A stretch of DNA of 64,000 bases from contig NZ_JBAYPG010000002.1 of the NCBI RefSeq assembly GCF_041677825.1, positions 1 to 64,000 on the forward strand, read 5' to 3'. The notes under the pieces are model-generated. The model was not told the origin of the DNA. It was given only the letters and a program-made list of their open reading frames with translations, and did no database searches. The stretch is from Castellaniella sp041677825. Its GTDB lineage: Bacteria > Pseudomonadota > Gammaproteobacteria > Burkholderiales > Burkholderiaceae_B. Of the stretch, positions 41,181 to 52,199 are shown piece by piece. A program made the position numbers and the translations under genes. Each line of letters opens with the position of its first letter. Positions within the stretch are counted from its first letter, which is position 1.

Positions 41181-43203
41181 TCTTCTCTCCATTGGCCGTC
41201 AGGATCATGTTGTCGTTCGCATCACGACGTACGGTCCAGCCTGCGGGCACAAACAACGTGGATGTGGAATCTTCCATCAACAAGGGACCAGACAGCACCT
41301 CATCGGGCCCGATGCTACCCCTGCTGAGCAACGTCGCCTCGTGCCACTGCGAATCGTCAAACACAGAAATTCTCTTTCGGTCAGGATCTGCACCGGCAGG
41401 TTCCTGCAGGAGAGGTATCGAATCCGGTTGTGCGGTCAAACTGAGCCTAAAGGACACGAACTCTACAGGCTTGTCATCATCTGCGCCAAAGAAGAACTGT
41501 TTCTGGTGCATGACTCCGAACAAGCGTCGCAGCACGCCGCTGTCCAAGGTGTCGATCTGATCGACTGGAATCTCCACTGGCACTTCGAAGGCCTGCCCGA
41601 CAAAACGCATATCGACCACCAGATTGGGCGTCAGATCGCCTTCAAGGCCCATATCAATGGCCTTGCCGTGCGCACGGATCATCATCTCGGCGTAAGTCTG
41701 CTGAATGATGCCAACAGCATCGTCATCAAGGAGGCCCCGGCGGGTGAGACTGTCAAACTGCACGAAATCACTGGCGAGAAGCCCGTAGGCCGAAATGACG
41801 CCTGAATTGGGCGGCACCAGTATAGTTGTGATACCCAGATCCTTGGCCACCTGGGCTGCATGGAGAGGGCCTGCGCCACCAAATGGCACCAGGACGCTAT
41901 CGCGCGGATCAAGGCCCCTTTCCGTGGAAATCACCTGAATCGAGCGCACAATGTTCGCGTTCGAAATCTGGATGGCACTGTCAGCTGCTTCTTCCAACGT
42001 CATTCCGAAACGATCGGCAATCGGCCTGAGCACCTCGCGAGAACGTTCTGGATAAATCTCCATGCGTCCGCCAAGAAACGAGTCGGGCAGGATCGTACCT
42101 CTGACGATATGAGCATCAGTGATCGTCGGAACCGTACCGCCCCGCCCATAACAGGCTGGTCCGGGATCCGCACCTGCAGACCGGGGACCTACTCTCAGCA
42201 TGCCGCCATCATCGACCCAGATGATACTGCCGCCCCCAGCGCCTACGGTATTGATGTCCAGTATGGGAATGCGCACTGGCAGGCGATCAATCGTGAACTC
42301 AGTCGTCAGGCGTGGTTTGCCCTCAGTGACCATGCAGACATCAGAGGACGTCCCACCCATGTCCAAGGTTACCAGATCTACAAACCCAGACCGTGCGGCC
42401 TGTCGAGCAGCGCCCATGACGCCTGCGGCTGGCCCTGAAAGCAGGGCCGTGACGGCATTCGCGCGCATAGCTTCCGCCGGCAGCTTGCCACCGTTGGACT
42501 GCATTACGCTGAACTGCCCCTTGAAACCCATATCAGCCAGCTTTGTCACGAAACGTGAGATATAGTCATCCATGACTGGTTGAACATAGGCCGACAACGA
42601 GGTAGTCGAAGCGCGTTCAAATTCGCGAAATTCCCGTGTGATATCCGATGAAATCGTGACATGCACCGCCGGCAATTCTTGCGCAATCATTTCTCGCAAC
42701 ATTTGCTCATGCGCCGGATTGATGTACGCATTCAGGAGGCAGATGGCCACCGCCTGGTAGTCCTTGCTCTTCAGCTCAGGAATGAGGTGCGCTCGAATCT
42801 TCTCGCAATCGAGGGGCTTGAGCACGGAGCCATCGGCCAGAACGCGTTCGGCGACCTCATAGGTATCAGAACGCAACACGACAGGGTCCGGCTTCACATA
42901 TTCAAGGTCATAGATCCTGCTTCTGCCATGTCGTTGCAGAAGCAGGATATCCCTGAACCCAGCCGTTGTCAGAAATGCAGTGAGAAACCCTTTCCGTTCC
43001 AGCACCGCATTGGTCGCTACAGTTGAACCATGAGCCAGATCCCGGACCGCCGCCAGATCAACCCCACTTGCTGCCAGACCGGAGAGAGCCCCTTCATCGG
43101 GTCTGACAGGAGTACTCAGAACCTTCAATACCTTGACTTTTCCCGTGTCGTCTATTGCCACGAGATCGGTGAACGTCCCACCGACTTCCACACCTATGCG
43201 CAT
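41173..43203 (-). CDS. hyuA: Hydantoinase A/oxoprolinase family subunit (HyuA-like), copy 2
   Basis: About 676 residues. The ATPase motifs IGVEVGGTFTDLVAIDDTG, AHGSTVATNAVLERKG and LDMGGTSSDVCMV are intact, as is ADPGPACYGRGG. The last two, with the acetone carboxylase-like pattern, place it in the HyuA/AcxA superfamily. It is the second gene of the island operon after dctP. I favour the ATG at 43203, next to the conserved start, over one at 43227. The enzyme type shares its gene order with copy 1 (A before B), but there the partners are an aminotransferase and MocR. Confidence 0.92.
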   Translation of the reverse strand: MRIGVEVGGTFTDLVAIDDTGKVKVLKVLSTPVRPDEGALSGLAASGVDLAAVRDLAHGSTVATNAVLERKGFLTAFLTTAGFRDILLLQRHGRSRIYDLEYVKPDPVVLRSDTYEVAERVLADGSVLKPLDCEKIRAHLIPELKSKDYQAVAICLLNAYINPAHEQMLREMIAQELPAVHVTISSDITREFREFERASTTSLSAYVQPVMDDYISRFVTKLADMGFKGQFSVMQSNGGKLPAEAMRANAVTALLSGPAAGVMGAARQAARSGFVDLVTLDMGGTSSDVCMVTEGKPRLTTEFTIDRLPVRIPILDINTVGAGGGSIIWVDDGGMLRVGPRSAGADPGPACYGRGGTVPTITDAHIVRGTILPDSFLGGRMEIYPERSREVLRPIADRFGMTLEEAADSAIQISNANIVRSIQVISTERGLDPRDSVLVPFGGAGPLHAAQVAKDLGITTILVPPNSGVISAYGLLASDFVQFDSLTRRGLLDDDAVGIIQQTYAEMMIRAHGKAIDMGLEGDLTPNLVVDMRFVGQAFEVPVEIPVDQIDTLDSGVLRRLFGVMHQKQFFFGADDDKPVEFVSFRLSLTAQPDSIPLLQEPAGADPDRKRISVFDDSQWHEATLLSRGSIGPDEVLSGPLLMEDSTSTLFVPAGWTVRRDANDNMILTANGEKNV

Positions 43204-43227
43204 GACTGAAACCCCGTATTCCACCAA

Positions 43228-44361
43228 TCACAGCCCGTAGCTGTTTGCATCGACCTTGTTGTACAGATTGTCCTTGAGCACTGCCTTCAGACCCTCCACA
43301 TCCTTCCGATCGACGTCCTTCAACAGACCTTCCCATTTCCTCAAGGTATTCTCGAAGCGCTCGATCAAGGCTTCAGGATCCTTGAGATTGAACCGCTCCT
43401 TTCCTTCGGCGACGGCCATTTCGCGTGCGCGTGCCATGAATTTCGTTGCCGACTCAGTCATGGCCGCCGTTGGCTGATGCACGGTAACCCCATGTTCGGC
43501 CGACTCGGTAATGGCCTCTTCACCGGAAGCAACGTAGGCCACTTCAGTTTCGACTGTCGACTCGGCAATCGTATCCAGCAAGATGCGCCGCTGTTCAGGC
43601 GTCAGACCTTTCCAGCTATTGACATTCATTGCCCATTCCCAACCCGAGAAATAAGGCCCCAGATTGACCAGGTTGACGTATTTGGCCACATCCCACAAGG
43701 AGCGCGTCTTCAACTCGTTAGGCCCCATTGCAGCACAATCGATCTGGCCCTTGTCCAGCCCCGTGAACATCTCGCTCGACGGCACGTTGACCGGCGCGGC
43801 ACCCACGGATTTCGCCCACTCTGCATACACAGGTCCGGGCGTGCGCAACTTGATGCCTTTCAGATCAGCCACATCAGCCACGTCCTTGCGGCAGATGAGA
43901 CTGTAGGGCACGCTGGCATACGCGCCGAGAAAGACGATCTTCTGCCGTTCCCAGAGAGCCAGCATATCCGGATCGTTCATGTAGAAGTCAGCCACAGCGA
44001 AGGTCGTCAGCACAGGATCACCAAGCCCGATCGCCAGAATGGCCAACACATTGTCCTCGGGCAGATCCGCTGGCGTATAGGTACCTGCATGATAGGTAAT
44101 GTCTGCTATCCCATCACGCAGGCCACTCAGATGAGCAATGACCGGCAGCAACGTAGTATCCGTGAAGACCTTTATTTTCAGATCACCACCTGAAGCAGCA
44201 TCGACCTTCTTGGCCCACTCTATGTAGCCATATTTGGTCAGTGGCTGCGTTTCCGGAAACCAGATACTGGCATTCAATTCCGTTGCAGCCACCGCAGACT
44301 GCCCCACGCACAGGGTTGCTGCAGACAGGGCCAGAGCGCCCCAAAACTTGTAGGTGACCAT
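43228..44361 (-). CDS. dctP: TRAP transporter periplasmic substrate-binding protein (DctP)
   Basis: 377 residues. A Sec signal peptide (hydrophobic stretch ALALSAATLCVGQSAVA) ends near residue 26. DctP-family pieces follow: TYHAGTYTPADLPEDNVL, LKGIKLRTPGPVYAEWAKSV and the conserved arginine in that segment (LRTPG), which normally binds the substrate carboxylate. It captures an acidic compound in the periplasm for the DctQM permease. GGAGGATC precedes the ATG at 44361. It is the first gene of the island operon, and its promoter lies in the palindrome-rich gap to its right. Confidence 0.92.
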   Translation of the reverse strand: MVTYKFWGALALSAATLCVGQSAVAATELNASIWFPETQPLTKYGYIEWAKKVDAASGGDLKIKVFTDTTLLPVIAHLSGLRDGIADITYHAGTYTPADLPEDNVLAILAIGLGDPVLTTFAVADFYMNDPDMLALWERQKIVFLGAYASVPYSLICRKDVADVADLKGIKLRTPGPVYAEWAKSVGAAPVNVPSSEMFTGLDKGQIDCAAMGPNELKTRSLWDVAKYVNLVNLGPYFSGWEWAMNVNSWKGLTPEQRRILLDTIAESTVETEVAYVASGEEAITESAEHGVTVHQPTAAMTESATKFMARAREMAVAEGKERFNLKDPEALIERFENTLRKWEGLLKDVDRKDVEGLKAVLKDNLYNKVDANSYGL

Positions 44362-44394
44362 TTTCTAGATCCTCCGAGGAACCATGGAACACAT

Positions 44395-44490
44395 CGCTGA
44401 AATAGGCTTTAAATGAATATTCATGGAAATTTTTCAATGAAATTATAATTTCAGCGATTTTTTTTCAATATTAGGAAATTCCCTAGTATT
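44395..44490. promoter_or_regulatory. Palindrome-rich promoter region of the TRAP-hyu operon
   Basis: This very AT-rich stretch has nested inverted repeats: CGCTGAAAT (44395-44403) against ATTTCAGCG (44448-44456), ATGAATATTCAT (44413-44424), GAAATTATAATTTC (44439-44452) and AATATTAGG/CCTAGTATT (44467-44475/44482-44490, one mismatch). For the leftward operon a -10 TATAAT lies inside GAAATTATAATTTC (44447-44442) with TTGAAA at 44468-44463, 15 bp away. Repressor binding by the island XRE/cupin protein is inferred. Confidence 0.6.
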
Positions 44491-44595
44491 AGATTCATTG
44501 CCATGAGATCACACTAACAACGAAACCATGTGAGCCCTCGCCAGCCGTGTCCCTGCACACCGACGAGTTCACATCCGCACCTACGGCACGCCCAC

Positions 44596-45525
44596 ATGTC
44601 GCACCAATCCGCCCCCATCAGCTTCAGGCACCGAGCCCTGCTGGTGCTGTATTTCAGCATCGTGATCGTGTCCTGGGGCGTCAACTACCCACTCACCAAG
44701 CTGGCCCTCGACGACATCGGCCCGATCACCTTCTCGGCACTGCGCCTGCTCGGTGGTGCGACCTTCGTGGCGGTTCTCCTATGGGCATCTCGAGCCCCCA
44801 AGCTTCTTCCTCCCAGAACGGAAAGAATCCGATTGGCTCTCATCAGCATCATGCAGTTCGTCAGCGTCGTCGGGTTCTCCAGTGTCGCGCTGCAGTTCCT
44901 GCCGGCCGGTCGAACCGTCACCGCGATCTACACCATGCCTCTCTGGGCGGCGCTACTGGACGCCATGATCATGAAAACCCGACTCAGGCATACTCAGTAC
45001 ATCGGCATCCTTGTAAGCCTTGCCGGCATCATTCTCTTCCTTCAGCCGTCTGTCATCGACTGGGGTGCTCCCGGAGCAGTACTGGGCACACTGCTCGTCA
45101 TGGCAGCAGCCATATTGTGGGGTCTGGGCGCAGTGCTCTACCGCGGACGCCTCCTGACGGCGTCACTGCTCAGCCAGACGCTCTGGCAGCTGCTCGTGTC
45201 CGGCGCGGTGCTGTGTATTGGCGCCCTACTCCTCGAATACCCGCTCGACGCCGATGTGACAATCCAGCTGGTGTCCATTCTGCTGTGGAACTGGGTGGTT
45301 CCGACTGCTATCGCCATCGTCGCCTGGAGTCGGATCCTGTATATGGTTCCTGCAGCCATCGCGGGCCAATGCCTCATGGCAACCCCATTCGTGGGTATCG
45401 GTCTGAGCACCCTCATGTTCCAGGAAAGCCTGCCACCAGCCTTCACGAGCAGTGCGGTCCTGATTGTCAGCGGGGGCGTACTGACCCTGCTTGCAAAGCC
45501 CGCCGCTAGGCCCAGAACCCCGTAA
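44596..45525 (+). CDS. EamA-family (DMT superfamily) membrane transporter
   Basis: 309 residues with about ten hydrophobic segments in two EamA repeats (SWGVNYPLTKLALDDIGPIT in repeat 1; ATPFVGIGLSTLMFQE in repeat 2). Members export amino acids, metabolites or drugs. The leader before the ATG at 44596 has no clear ribosome site. It lies 79 bp upstream of the omega-transaminase gene and may be co-transcribed with it, which would suggest export or import of an amino compound (inference). Transport direction and substrate are unknown. Confidence 0.88.
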   Translation: MSHQSAPISFRHRALLVLYFSIVIVSWGVNYPLTKLALDDIGPITFSALRLLGGATFVAVLLWASRAPKLLPPRTERIRLALISIMQFVSVVGFSSVALQFLPAGRTVTAIYTMPLWAALLDAMIMKTRLRHTQYIGILVSLAGIILFLQPSVIDWGAPGAVLGTLLVMAAAILWGLGAVLYRGRLLTASLLSQTLWQLLVSGAVLCIGALLLEYPLDADVTIQLVSILLWNWVVPTAIAIVAWSRILYMVPAAIAGQCLMATPFVGIGLSTLMFQESLPPAFTSSAVLIVSGGVLTLLAKPAARPRTP

Positions 45526-45604
45526 TCACCGAACCCGATTGAGATTCCACACAGACTGACGCAAAATACTGCCCAACCCTTATACATTTTCCAATGAGAC
45601 TGCA

Positions 45605-46933
45605 ATGCCCAGCGATCCCCACGCCCTGCCCGACCTGTCCAACCTGTGGATGCCGTTCACGGCCAATCGGCAATTCAAGTCGCACCCGCGCCTTCTGGCG
45701 GGTGCCCAGGGCATGTATTACACGGCCCGCGACGGCCACCGCGTGCTCGATGGCACCGCCGGCCTGTGGTGCGTCAATGCCGGCCATGCCCGGCCGGAGA
45801 TCATCGAGGCCCTGTCCCGCCAGGCGGGGCGCCTCGATTATGCACCCAGTTTCCAGATCGGCCACGAAGACTCCTTCCGTGCCGCCACCCGGGTGGCCGC
45901 CCTGATGCCCGATGGCCTGGACCGCATCTTCTTCACCAACTCGGGCTCCGAATCGGTCGATACCGCCCTGAAGATCGCCCTGGCCTACCACCGGGCGCGT
46001 GGCGAAGGCCAACGCACCCGCTTCATCGGCCGCGAGCGCGGTTACCACGGGGTGGGGTTTGGCGGCATCTCCGTGGGCGGCATTTCACCCAACCGCAAGA
46101 CATTTTCGGGGGTGCTGATGCCGGGCGTGGATCACCTCCCGCACACCCATGCGCCCGAGCACAACGCCTGGTCCCGTGGGCAGCCGGCATGGGGCGCCCA
46201 TCTGGCCGATGCGCTGGAAAACATCATTGCCCTGCATGACGCCTCGACCATCGCCGCAGTCATCGTCGAGCCCCTGGCGGGCTCCACGGGCGTGCTCGTC
46301 CCGCCGGTGGGCTACCTCGAGCGGCTGCGTGAAATCACGGCCCGGCACGGCATTGTGCTGATTTTCGACGAGGTGATCACCGCATTCGGGCGCCTGGGCG
46401 CCGCCACGGCCAGTGGCCTGCTGGGCGTCACGCCCGATCTGATCACCATGGCCAAGGGCATCAGCAATGCCGCCATTCCGGCGGGTGCCGTGGCGGTGCA
46501 GCGGGGCATCCACGATGCCATCATGGGGGCCAGCGACACGGGGATCGAGTTCTTCCACGGCTACACTTATTCGGCCCATCCCATGGCCACGGCGGCCATG
46601 GTGGCGGCACTGGACGTCTACGAGAAGGATGGCCTGTTTGCCCGTGCTGCCGCACTGGCGCCCCGTTTCGAAGAGGCCGCCCACAGCCTGCGCGGCAAGC
46701 CTCACGTGATCGACGTGCGCAATCTGGGCCTGGTGGCCGGCATCGAGCTGGCGCCCCGTACCGACGCCCCCGGGGCACGGGCCACCGAGGTGTTCGAGCG
46801 CTGCTTCGACCGCGGGGTACTGGTCCGCTATACCGGCGACACCCTGGCGTTCTCGCCCCCGCTGATCATCGAAGAGGCCCAGATCGACGAGCTGTTCGGC
46901 ACCGTGGCTGATGTGCTGGATGACATCGCCTGA
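45605..46933 (+). CDS. Class III aminotransferase, omega-amino acid:pyruvate type
   Basis: 442 residues. Class III features: LWMPFTANRQFK, FFTNSGSESVDTALK, ERGYHGVGFGGISVGG, the Asp in LIFDEVITAFGRLG and the PLP lysine in TMAKGISNAAIPAGAV. It resembles beta-alanine:pyruvate aminotransferases and omega-transaminases. It would move an amino group from a terminal amine to pyruvate. Other class III members such as adenosylmethionine-8-amino-7-oxononanoate transaminase fit less well. A clear hairpin pair follows the stop (46965-47089). The gene is GC-rich like the backbone, unlike the island to its left. Confidence 0.9.
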   Translation: MPSDPHALPDLSNLWMPFTANRQFKSHPRLLAGAQGMYYTARDGHRVLDGTAGLWCVNAGHARPEIIEALSRQAGRLDYAPSFQIGHEDSFRAATRVAALMPDGLDRIFFTNSGSESVDTALKIALAYHRARGEGQRTRFIGRERGYHGVGFGGISVGGISPNRKTFSGVLMPGVDHLPHTHAPEHNAWSRGQPAWGAHLADALENIIALHDASTIAAVIVEPLAGSTGVLVPPVGYLERLREITARHGIVLIFDEVITAFGRLGAATASGLLGVTPDLITMAKGISNAAIPAGAVAVQRGIHDAIMGASDTGIEFFHGYTYSAHPMATAAMVAALDVYEKDGLFARAAALAPRFEEAAHSLRGKPHVIDVRNLGLVAGIELAPRTDAPGARATEVFERCFDRGVLVRYTGDTLAFSPPLIIEEAQIDELFGTVADVLDDIA

Positions 46934-46964
46934 GCGCAGTGCCAGCAACGCCAGTCAAGGCGCT

Positions 46965-46984
46965 CGGGCCCGCTTTCGGGCCCG
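46965..46984 (+). terminator. Terminator hairpin after the transaminase gene
   Basis: CGGGCCCG-CTTT-CGGGCCCG is a perfect 8-bp stem with a 4-base loop, 31 bp after the stop. No T-run follows. It is the first of two hairpins in the 171-bp convergent gap. Confidence 0.55.
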
Positions 46985-47039
46985 GAACATACAGTAGGGC
47001 CTGGAACATGCAGTACATGAGGCCCGCCTTGCAGGCTTC

Positions 47040-47089
47040 GCAGGCCGGGGCCGGGGCGCGGCAACGCCCGCATCCCGGCCCCGGCCTGC
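47040..47089. terminator. Long perfect hairpin in the convergent gap
   Basis: GCAGGCCGGGGCCGGG (47040-47055) pairs perfectly with CCCGGCCCCGGCCTGC (47074-47089), 16 bp with an 18-base loop. It lies between the transaminase (+) and tautomerase (-) genes and likely blocks read-through in both directions. The extreme GC stem lacks a U-tract, so a role as a transcription barrier or repeat element is also possible. Confidence 0.55.
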
Positions 47090-47104
47090 GAAACCGGGCC
47101 GTGA

Positions 47105-47308
47105 TCAGCGCACCGCGGCCCGCAGCGCCGTGACGGTCTGCCCGCCAATCCCCCAGTTGTCGGTATCGACCTCGTCGATGACCACGAACGTCGTCTGCGG
47201 GTTCTTGCCCAGCACATCCACCAGCAACTGGGTCGTGCCTTCGATCAGGCGGGCTTTCTGTTCGGCGGTCACGCCATCGCGCGTGACCCGGATATTGACG
47301 TAGGGCAT
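47105..47308 (-). CDS. 4-oxalocrotonate tautomerase family protein
   Basis: 67 residues. After removal of Met the N-terminus is Pro-1 (PYVNIRVTR), the catalytic base of this family. The central VFVVIDEV-like segment (TTFVVIDEVDTDNWGIGG) is typical. These small hexameric enzymes tautomerise 2-hydroxymuconate-like acids. The gene is orphaned here: 78 bp after gcvP, and not next to a meta-cleavage pathway. It may therefore be promiscuous or serve the catabolic region (inference). The start is set by the invariant Met-Pro. Confidence 0.85.
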   Translation of the reverse strand: MPYVNIRVTRDGVTAEQKARLIEGTTQLLVDVLGKNPQTTFVVIDEVDTDNWGIGGQTVTALRAAVR

Positions 47309-47348
47309 GATGGACTCCGTATCGAGATGACGGAAAACCTGGCGACGG

Positions 47349-47378
47349 GCCGGGCCATGCCACAGGGCATGGCCCGGC
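47349..47378 (-). terminator. Terminator hairpin downstream of gcvP
   Basis: GCCGGGCCATGCC (47349-47361) pairs perfectly with GGCATGGCCCGGC (47366-47378), 13 bp with a 4-base loop. On the minus strand a TTTT occurs within about 15 bases after the stem. It follows the gcvP stop by 7 bp, ending the glycine-cleavage operon. Confidence 0.75.
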
Positions 47379-47385
47379 GCTGCCT

Positions 47386-50247
<2,862 letters not shown>

Positions 50248-50270
50248 CAAGGTCTCCAGCAAGCGATTGG

Positions 50271-50642
50271 TCAGGACAGCGCCTGATAACCCGCCGCATC
50301 GAGCAGGCCCTGCACCGCCGCCGGATCATCCGCCTTAATACGGAAGATCCAGTGATCCCAGGCCGCGGCGTTGATCAGTGCGGGATCATCCGACAGAGCC
50401 TCGTTGAAGGCCAGGATCTCGCCCGCGATGGGGGCATAGATATCCGACGCCGCCTTGACGGATTCGACCACGGCAGCGGTGTCCCCTGCGGCCAGGCGGG
50501 CACCGATGGTGACGTCGCCCACGAACACCAGATCACCGAGCTGATCCTGGGCGTCGTCGGTGATGCCGACCAGGAAAGAATCGCCGTCGGCCTTGACCCA
50601 CTCGTGTGAGGCCGTGTATTTGCGGTCGTTGGGAATGGACAT
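50271..50642 (-). CDS. gcvH: Glycine cleavage system H protein
   Basis: 123 residues. The lipoyl-lysine site is VESVKAASDIYAP, with Lys near 63. The family start YTASHEWVKADGDSFLVGIT and GDTAAVVESVK are present. GcvH shuttles the aminomethyl intermediate between P, T and L proteins. It sits between gcvT (41 bp upstream) and gcvP in the same transcript, all under the glycine riboswitch. No lpdA gene for the L protein lies nearby, so it must be supplied elsewhere. Confidence 0.96.
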   Translation of the reverse strand: MSIPNDRKYTASHEWVKADGDSFLVGITDDAQDQLGDLVFVGDVTIGARLAAGDTAAVVESVKAASDIYAPIAGEILAFNEALSDDPALINAAAWDHWIFRIKADDPAAVQGLLDAAGYQALS

Positions 50643-50683
50643 GATGGTACCCCGTAAGGATGTTCAGGTGAAAGAGAAAAGTG

Positions 50684-51775
50684 TCAGACCAGGGCCTTGC
50701 CCTGACGTACGAAAGGCGCTTGCACGATTTGCGCTGGAACCCATTTGCCGCGGATCTCGACCTCTGCCGACTCACCTGGCTGGCTGCCGGCCGGCACACG
50801 GGCCAGGCCGACCGAGAAACCCAGCGTGGGTGCCATGCTGCCGCTGGTGAGTTCACCTTCACCCTGGGCTGTGCGCACCTTCATGTGGGCTCGCATGACA
50901 CCACGCTCGAGCAATTTGAGACCGACCAGCTGACGGCTGCGATCCGCCTGCTCGAGCGCAGCGCGGCCGATGAAATCACGTGCGGCGTCCTTGAAGGAGA
51001 CGGTCCAGCCCAGGCCGGACTCGAGCGGATGCACCGACTCGTCCATATCCTGGCCATACAGGTTGAGCCCGGCCTCGAGGCGCAGTGTGTCGCGCGCACC
51101 CAGGCCACAGGCCTGCACGCCGGCGGCGGCAAGATCGGCCCACAGTGCGGCCACCTGATCGGCCGGCAGGACGATTTCGAAGCCGTCCTCGCCCGTGTAT
51201 CCGGTGCGCGCAACCAGAATCTCATCGGCCACATGTACGCCCCAGAACGGCTTGAGGGCCTCGGTGCCGGCTTTCCAGGCAGGCCGCACGGCCCAGACCA
51301 GCGCGCGCGCCTCGGGGCCCTGAACTGCCAGCATGGCCAGGTCGCGGCGCGCTGTGATGGTCACCCCGAACGCCGCGGCCTGCGCGTTCATCCACGCCAG
51401 GTCCTTGTCGGCCGTGCCGGCATTGACCACCGCCCGCCAGCAATCCGAACGGAAGAAATACACGATCAGGTCATCGATCACCCCGCCATCGGGCCGCAGC
51501 ATGCAGGAATACAGCGCGCGGCCGGGCTGACCGGCGATGCGACCGACATCATTGGCCAGCAGGTGCAGCAGGAAATCAGGCGCACGCCCACCCGCGATAT
51601 CAACATTGAGCATGTGCGAGACATCGAACATGCCCGCCTTGCGGCGCACGGCATGGTGCTCCTCGATCTGCGAGCCATAGGCCAGCGGCATGCTCCAGCC
51701 GCCGAAATCGACCATGCGGGCGCCCAGCGCCACGTGCGTGTCATGCAAAGGGGTCTTGCGAAGAGAATCGGACAT
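50684..51775 (-). CDS. gcvT: Aminomethyltransferase (T-protein) GcvT
   Basis: 363 residues. The folate-binding core is present: LGARMVDFGGWSMPLAYGS near the start, DVSHMLNVDI, then the NDVGRIAGQPGRALYSCMLRP segment and the RTGYTGEDGFEIVLP motif. It transfers the methylene group to tetrahydrofolate, releasing ammonia. It is the first gene of the operon. The ATG at 51775 follows GGAG by 6 bases. It lies downstream of a tandem glycine riboswitch, so it is induced by glycine at the RNA level. Confidence 0.95.
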   Translation of the reverse strand: MSDSLRKTPLHDTHVALGARMVDFGGWSMPLAYGSQIEEHHAVRRKAGMFDVSHMLNVDIAGGRAPDFLLHLLANDVGRIAGQPGRALYSCMLRPDGGVIDDLIVYFFRSDCWRAVVNAGTADKDLAWMNAQAAAFGVTITARRDLAMLAVQGPEARALVWAVRPAWKAGTEALKPFWGVHVADEILVARTGYTGEDGFEIVLPADQVAALWADLAAAGVQACGLGARDTLRLEAGLNLYGQDMDESVHPLESGLGWTVSFKDAARDFIGRAALEQADRSRQLVGLKLLERGVMRAHMKVRTAQGEGELTSGSMAPTLGFSVGLARVPAGSQPGESAEVEIRGKWVPAQIVQAPFVRQGKALV

Positions 51776-51822
51776 CAAAGGCTCCGGAAATCAGGGAATG
51801 GGCACGAATGCCGGCACCGCCC

Positions 51823-52020
51823 TTCTGTCCTTTTGCCTGAGAGTTGCCCCACGAGGAGGGTGCCCCTTCGGCGCCTGCACCGGCTGACCGGGCAAGTCTC
51901 TCCAGAATGCTGCGATGCACGGGGCATCATGCGAATGGTATGGATTGCCTGAGCGATTTCGGGCGAATTGCGCCTTCGGCGGCCACTGCTGAACAGCCAG
52001 CGACTCTCTCCCACCCGCAT
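51823..52020 (-). promoter_or_regulatory. Tandem glycine riboswitch upstream of gcvT
   Basis: Read on the minus strand, two glycine aptamers lie in tandem. The first (about 52018-51938) has GGGAGAGAG, GCCGAAGG and CTCAGGCAATC. The second (about 51907-51825) has TGGAGAGACTTG, GCGCCGAAGGGGCA and CTCTCAGGCAAAAGG. The GCCGAAGG and CAGGCAA elements are the conserved cores of the class. A known ON switch controlling glycine cleavage genes fits the location exactly. No strong terminator is obvious, so control may be on translation or transcription. Confidence 0.93.
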
Positions 52021-52039
52021 CGGGTGACAGCAAGGGCAC

Positions 52040-52069
52040 AGCATACCCCGAAACAGGCTGCGGGAACAA
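52040..52069 (-). promoter_or_regulatory. Candidate promoter of the gcv operon
   Basis: On the minus strand TTGTTC (52069-52064) and TATGCT (52045-52040) lie 18 bp apart. The transcript would start about 10-15 bases before the riboswitch. The -35 overlaps the first palindrome of the array at 52062-52169, so a bound protein would sit on the promoter. Confidence 0.45.
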
Positions 52070-52169
52070 TCTTGCCCGGAAGAAGCGGCCTGCGGGCATG
52101 ATCTTGCCCAGAAGAAGCAGGCCGCGGGCATGATCTTGCCCAAAAAAAGCTCGGGGCACGATCCTGCCC
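52062..52169. repeat. Array of four 16-bp palindromes upstream of the gcv riboswitch
   Basis: GGGCATGATCTTGCCC occurs exactly at 52094-52109 and 52126-52141, with variants at 52062-52077 (GGGAACAATCTTGCCC) and 52154-52169 (GGGCACGATCCTGCCC). The first three are 32 bp apart (three helical turns), the fourth 28. Each copy has GGGCA/TGCCC arms around six bases. Between copies lies GAAGAAGCAGGCCGC-like sequence, so the whole 32-bp unit is repeated. The array lies between the CoA-transferase stop and the gcv promoter. Function could be operator, REP-like element or terminator. Confidence 0.8.
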
Positions 52170-52199
52170 GGGAATTGGAGGCACGCGGATGGGGGGCAC

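Larger units (their letters stand above)
35607..44490. other. AT-richer catabolic island (TRAP importer, HyuAB, FAD oxidase, regulator)
   Basis: From just after folA to the palindrome-rich region near 44490 the base composition is visibly lower in GC and codon use is looser than on either side. All seven genes point left and form one likely operon: dctP, hyuA, hyuB, dctQ, dctM, a XRE/cupin regulator and a FAD oxidase. No integrase, tRNA or insertion sequence is present, so acquisition would be by recombination. The HGT call rests on composition by eye. Confidence 0.6.

Noticed and set aside
52062..52169. Possible CRISPR array
   Set aside because: The repeats are palindromic with partly repeated spacers; there are only four units and no cas gene nearby.
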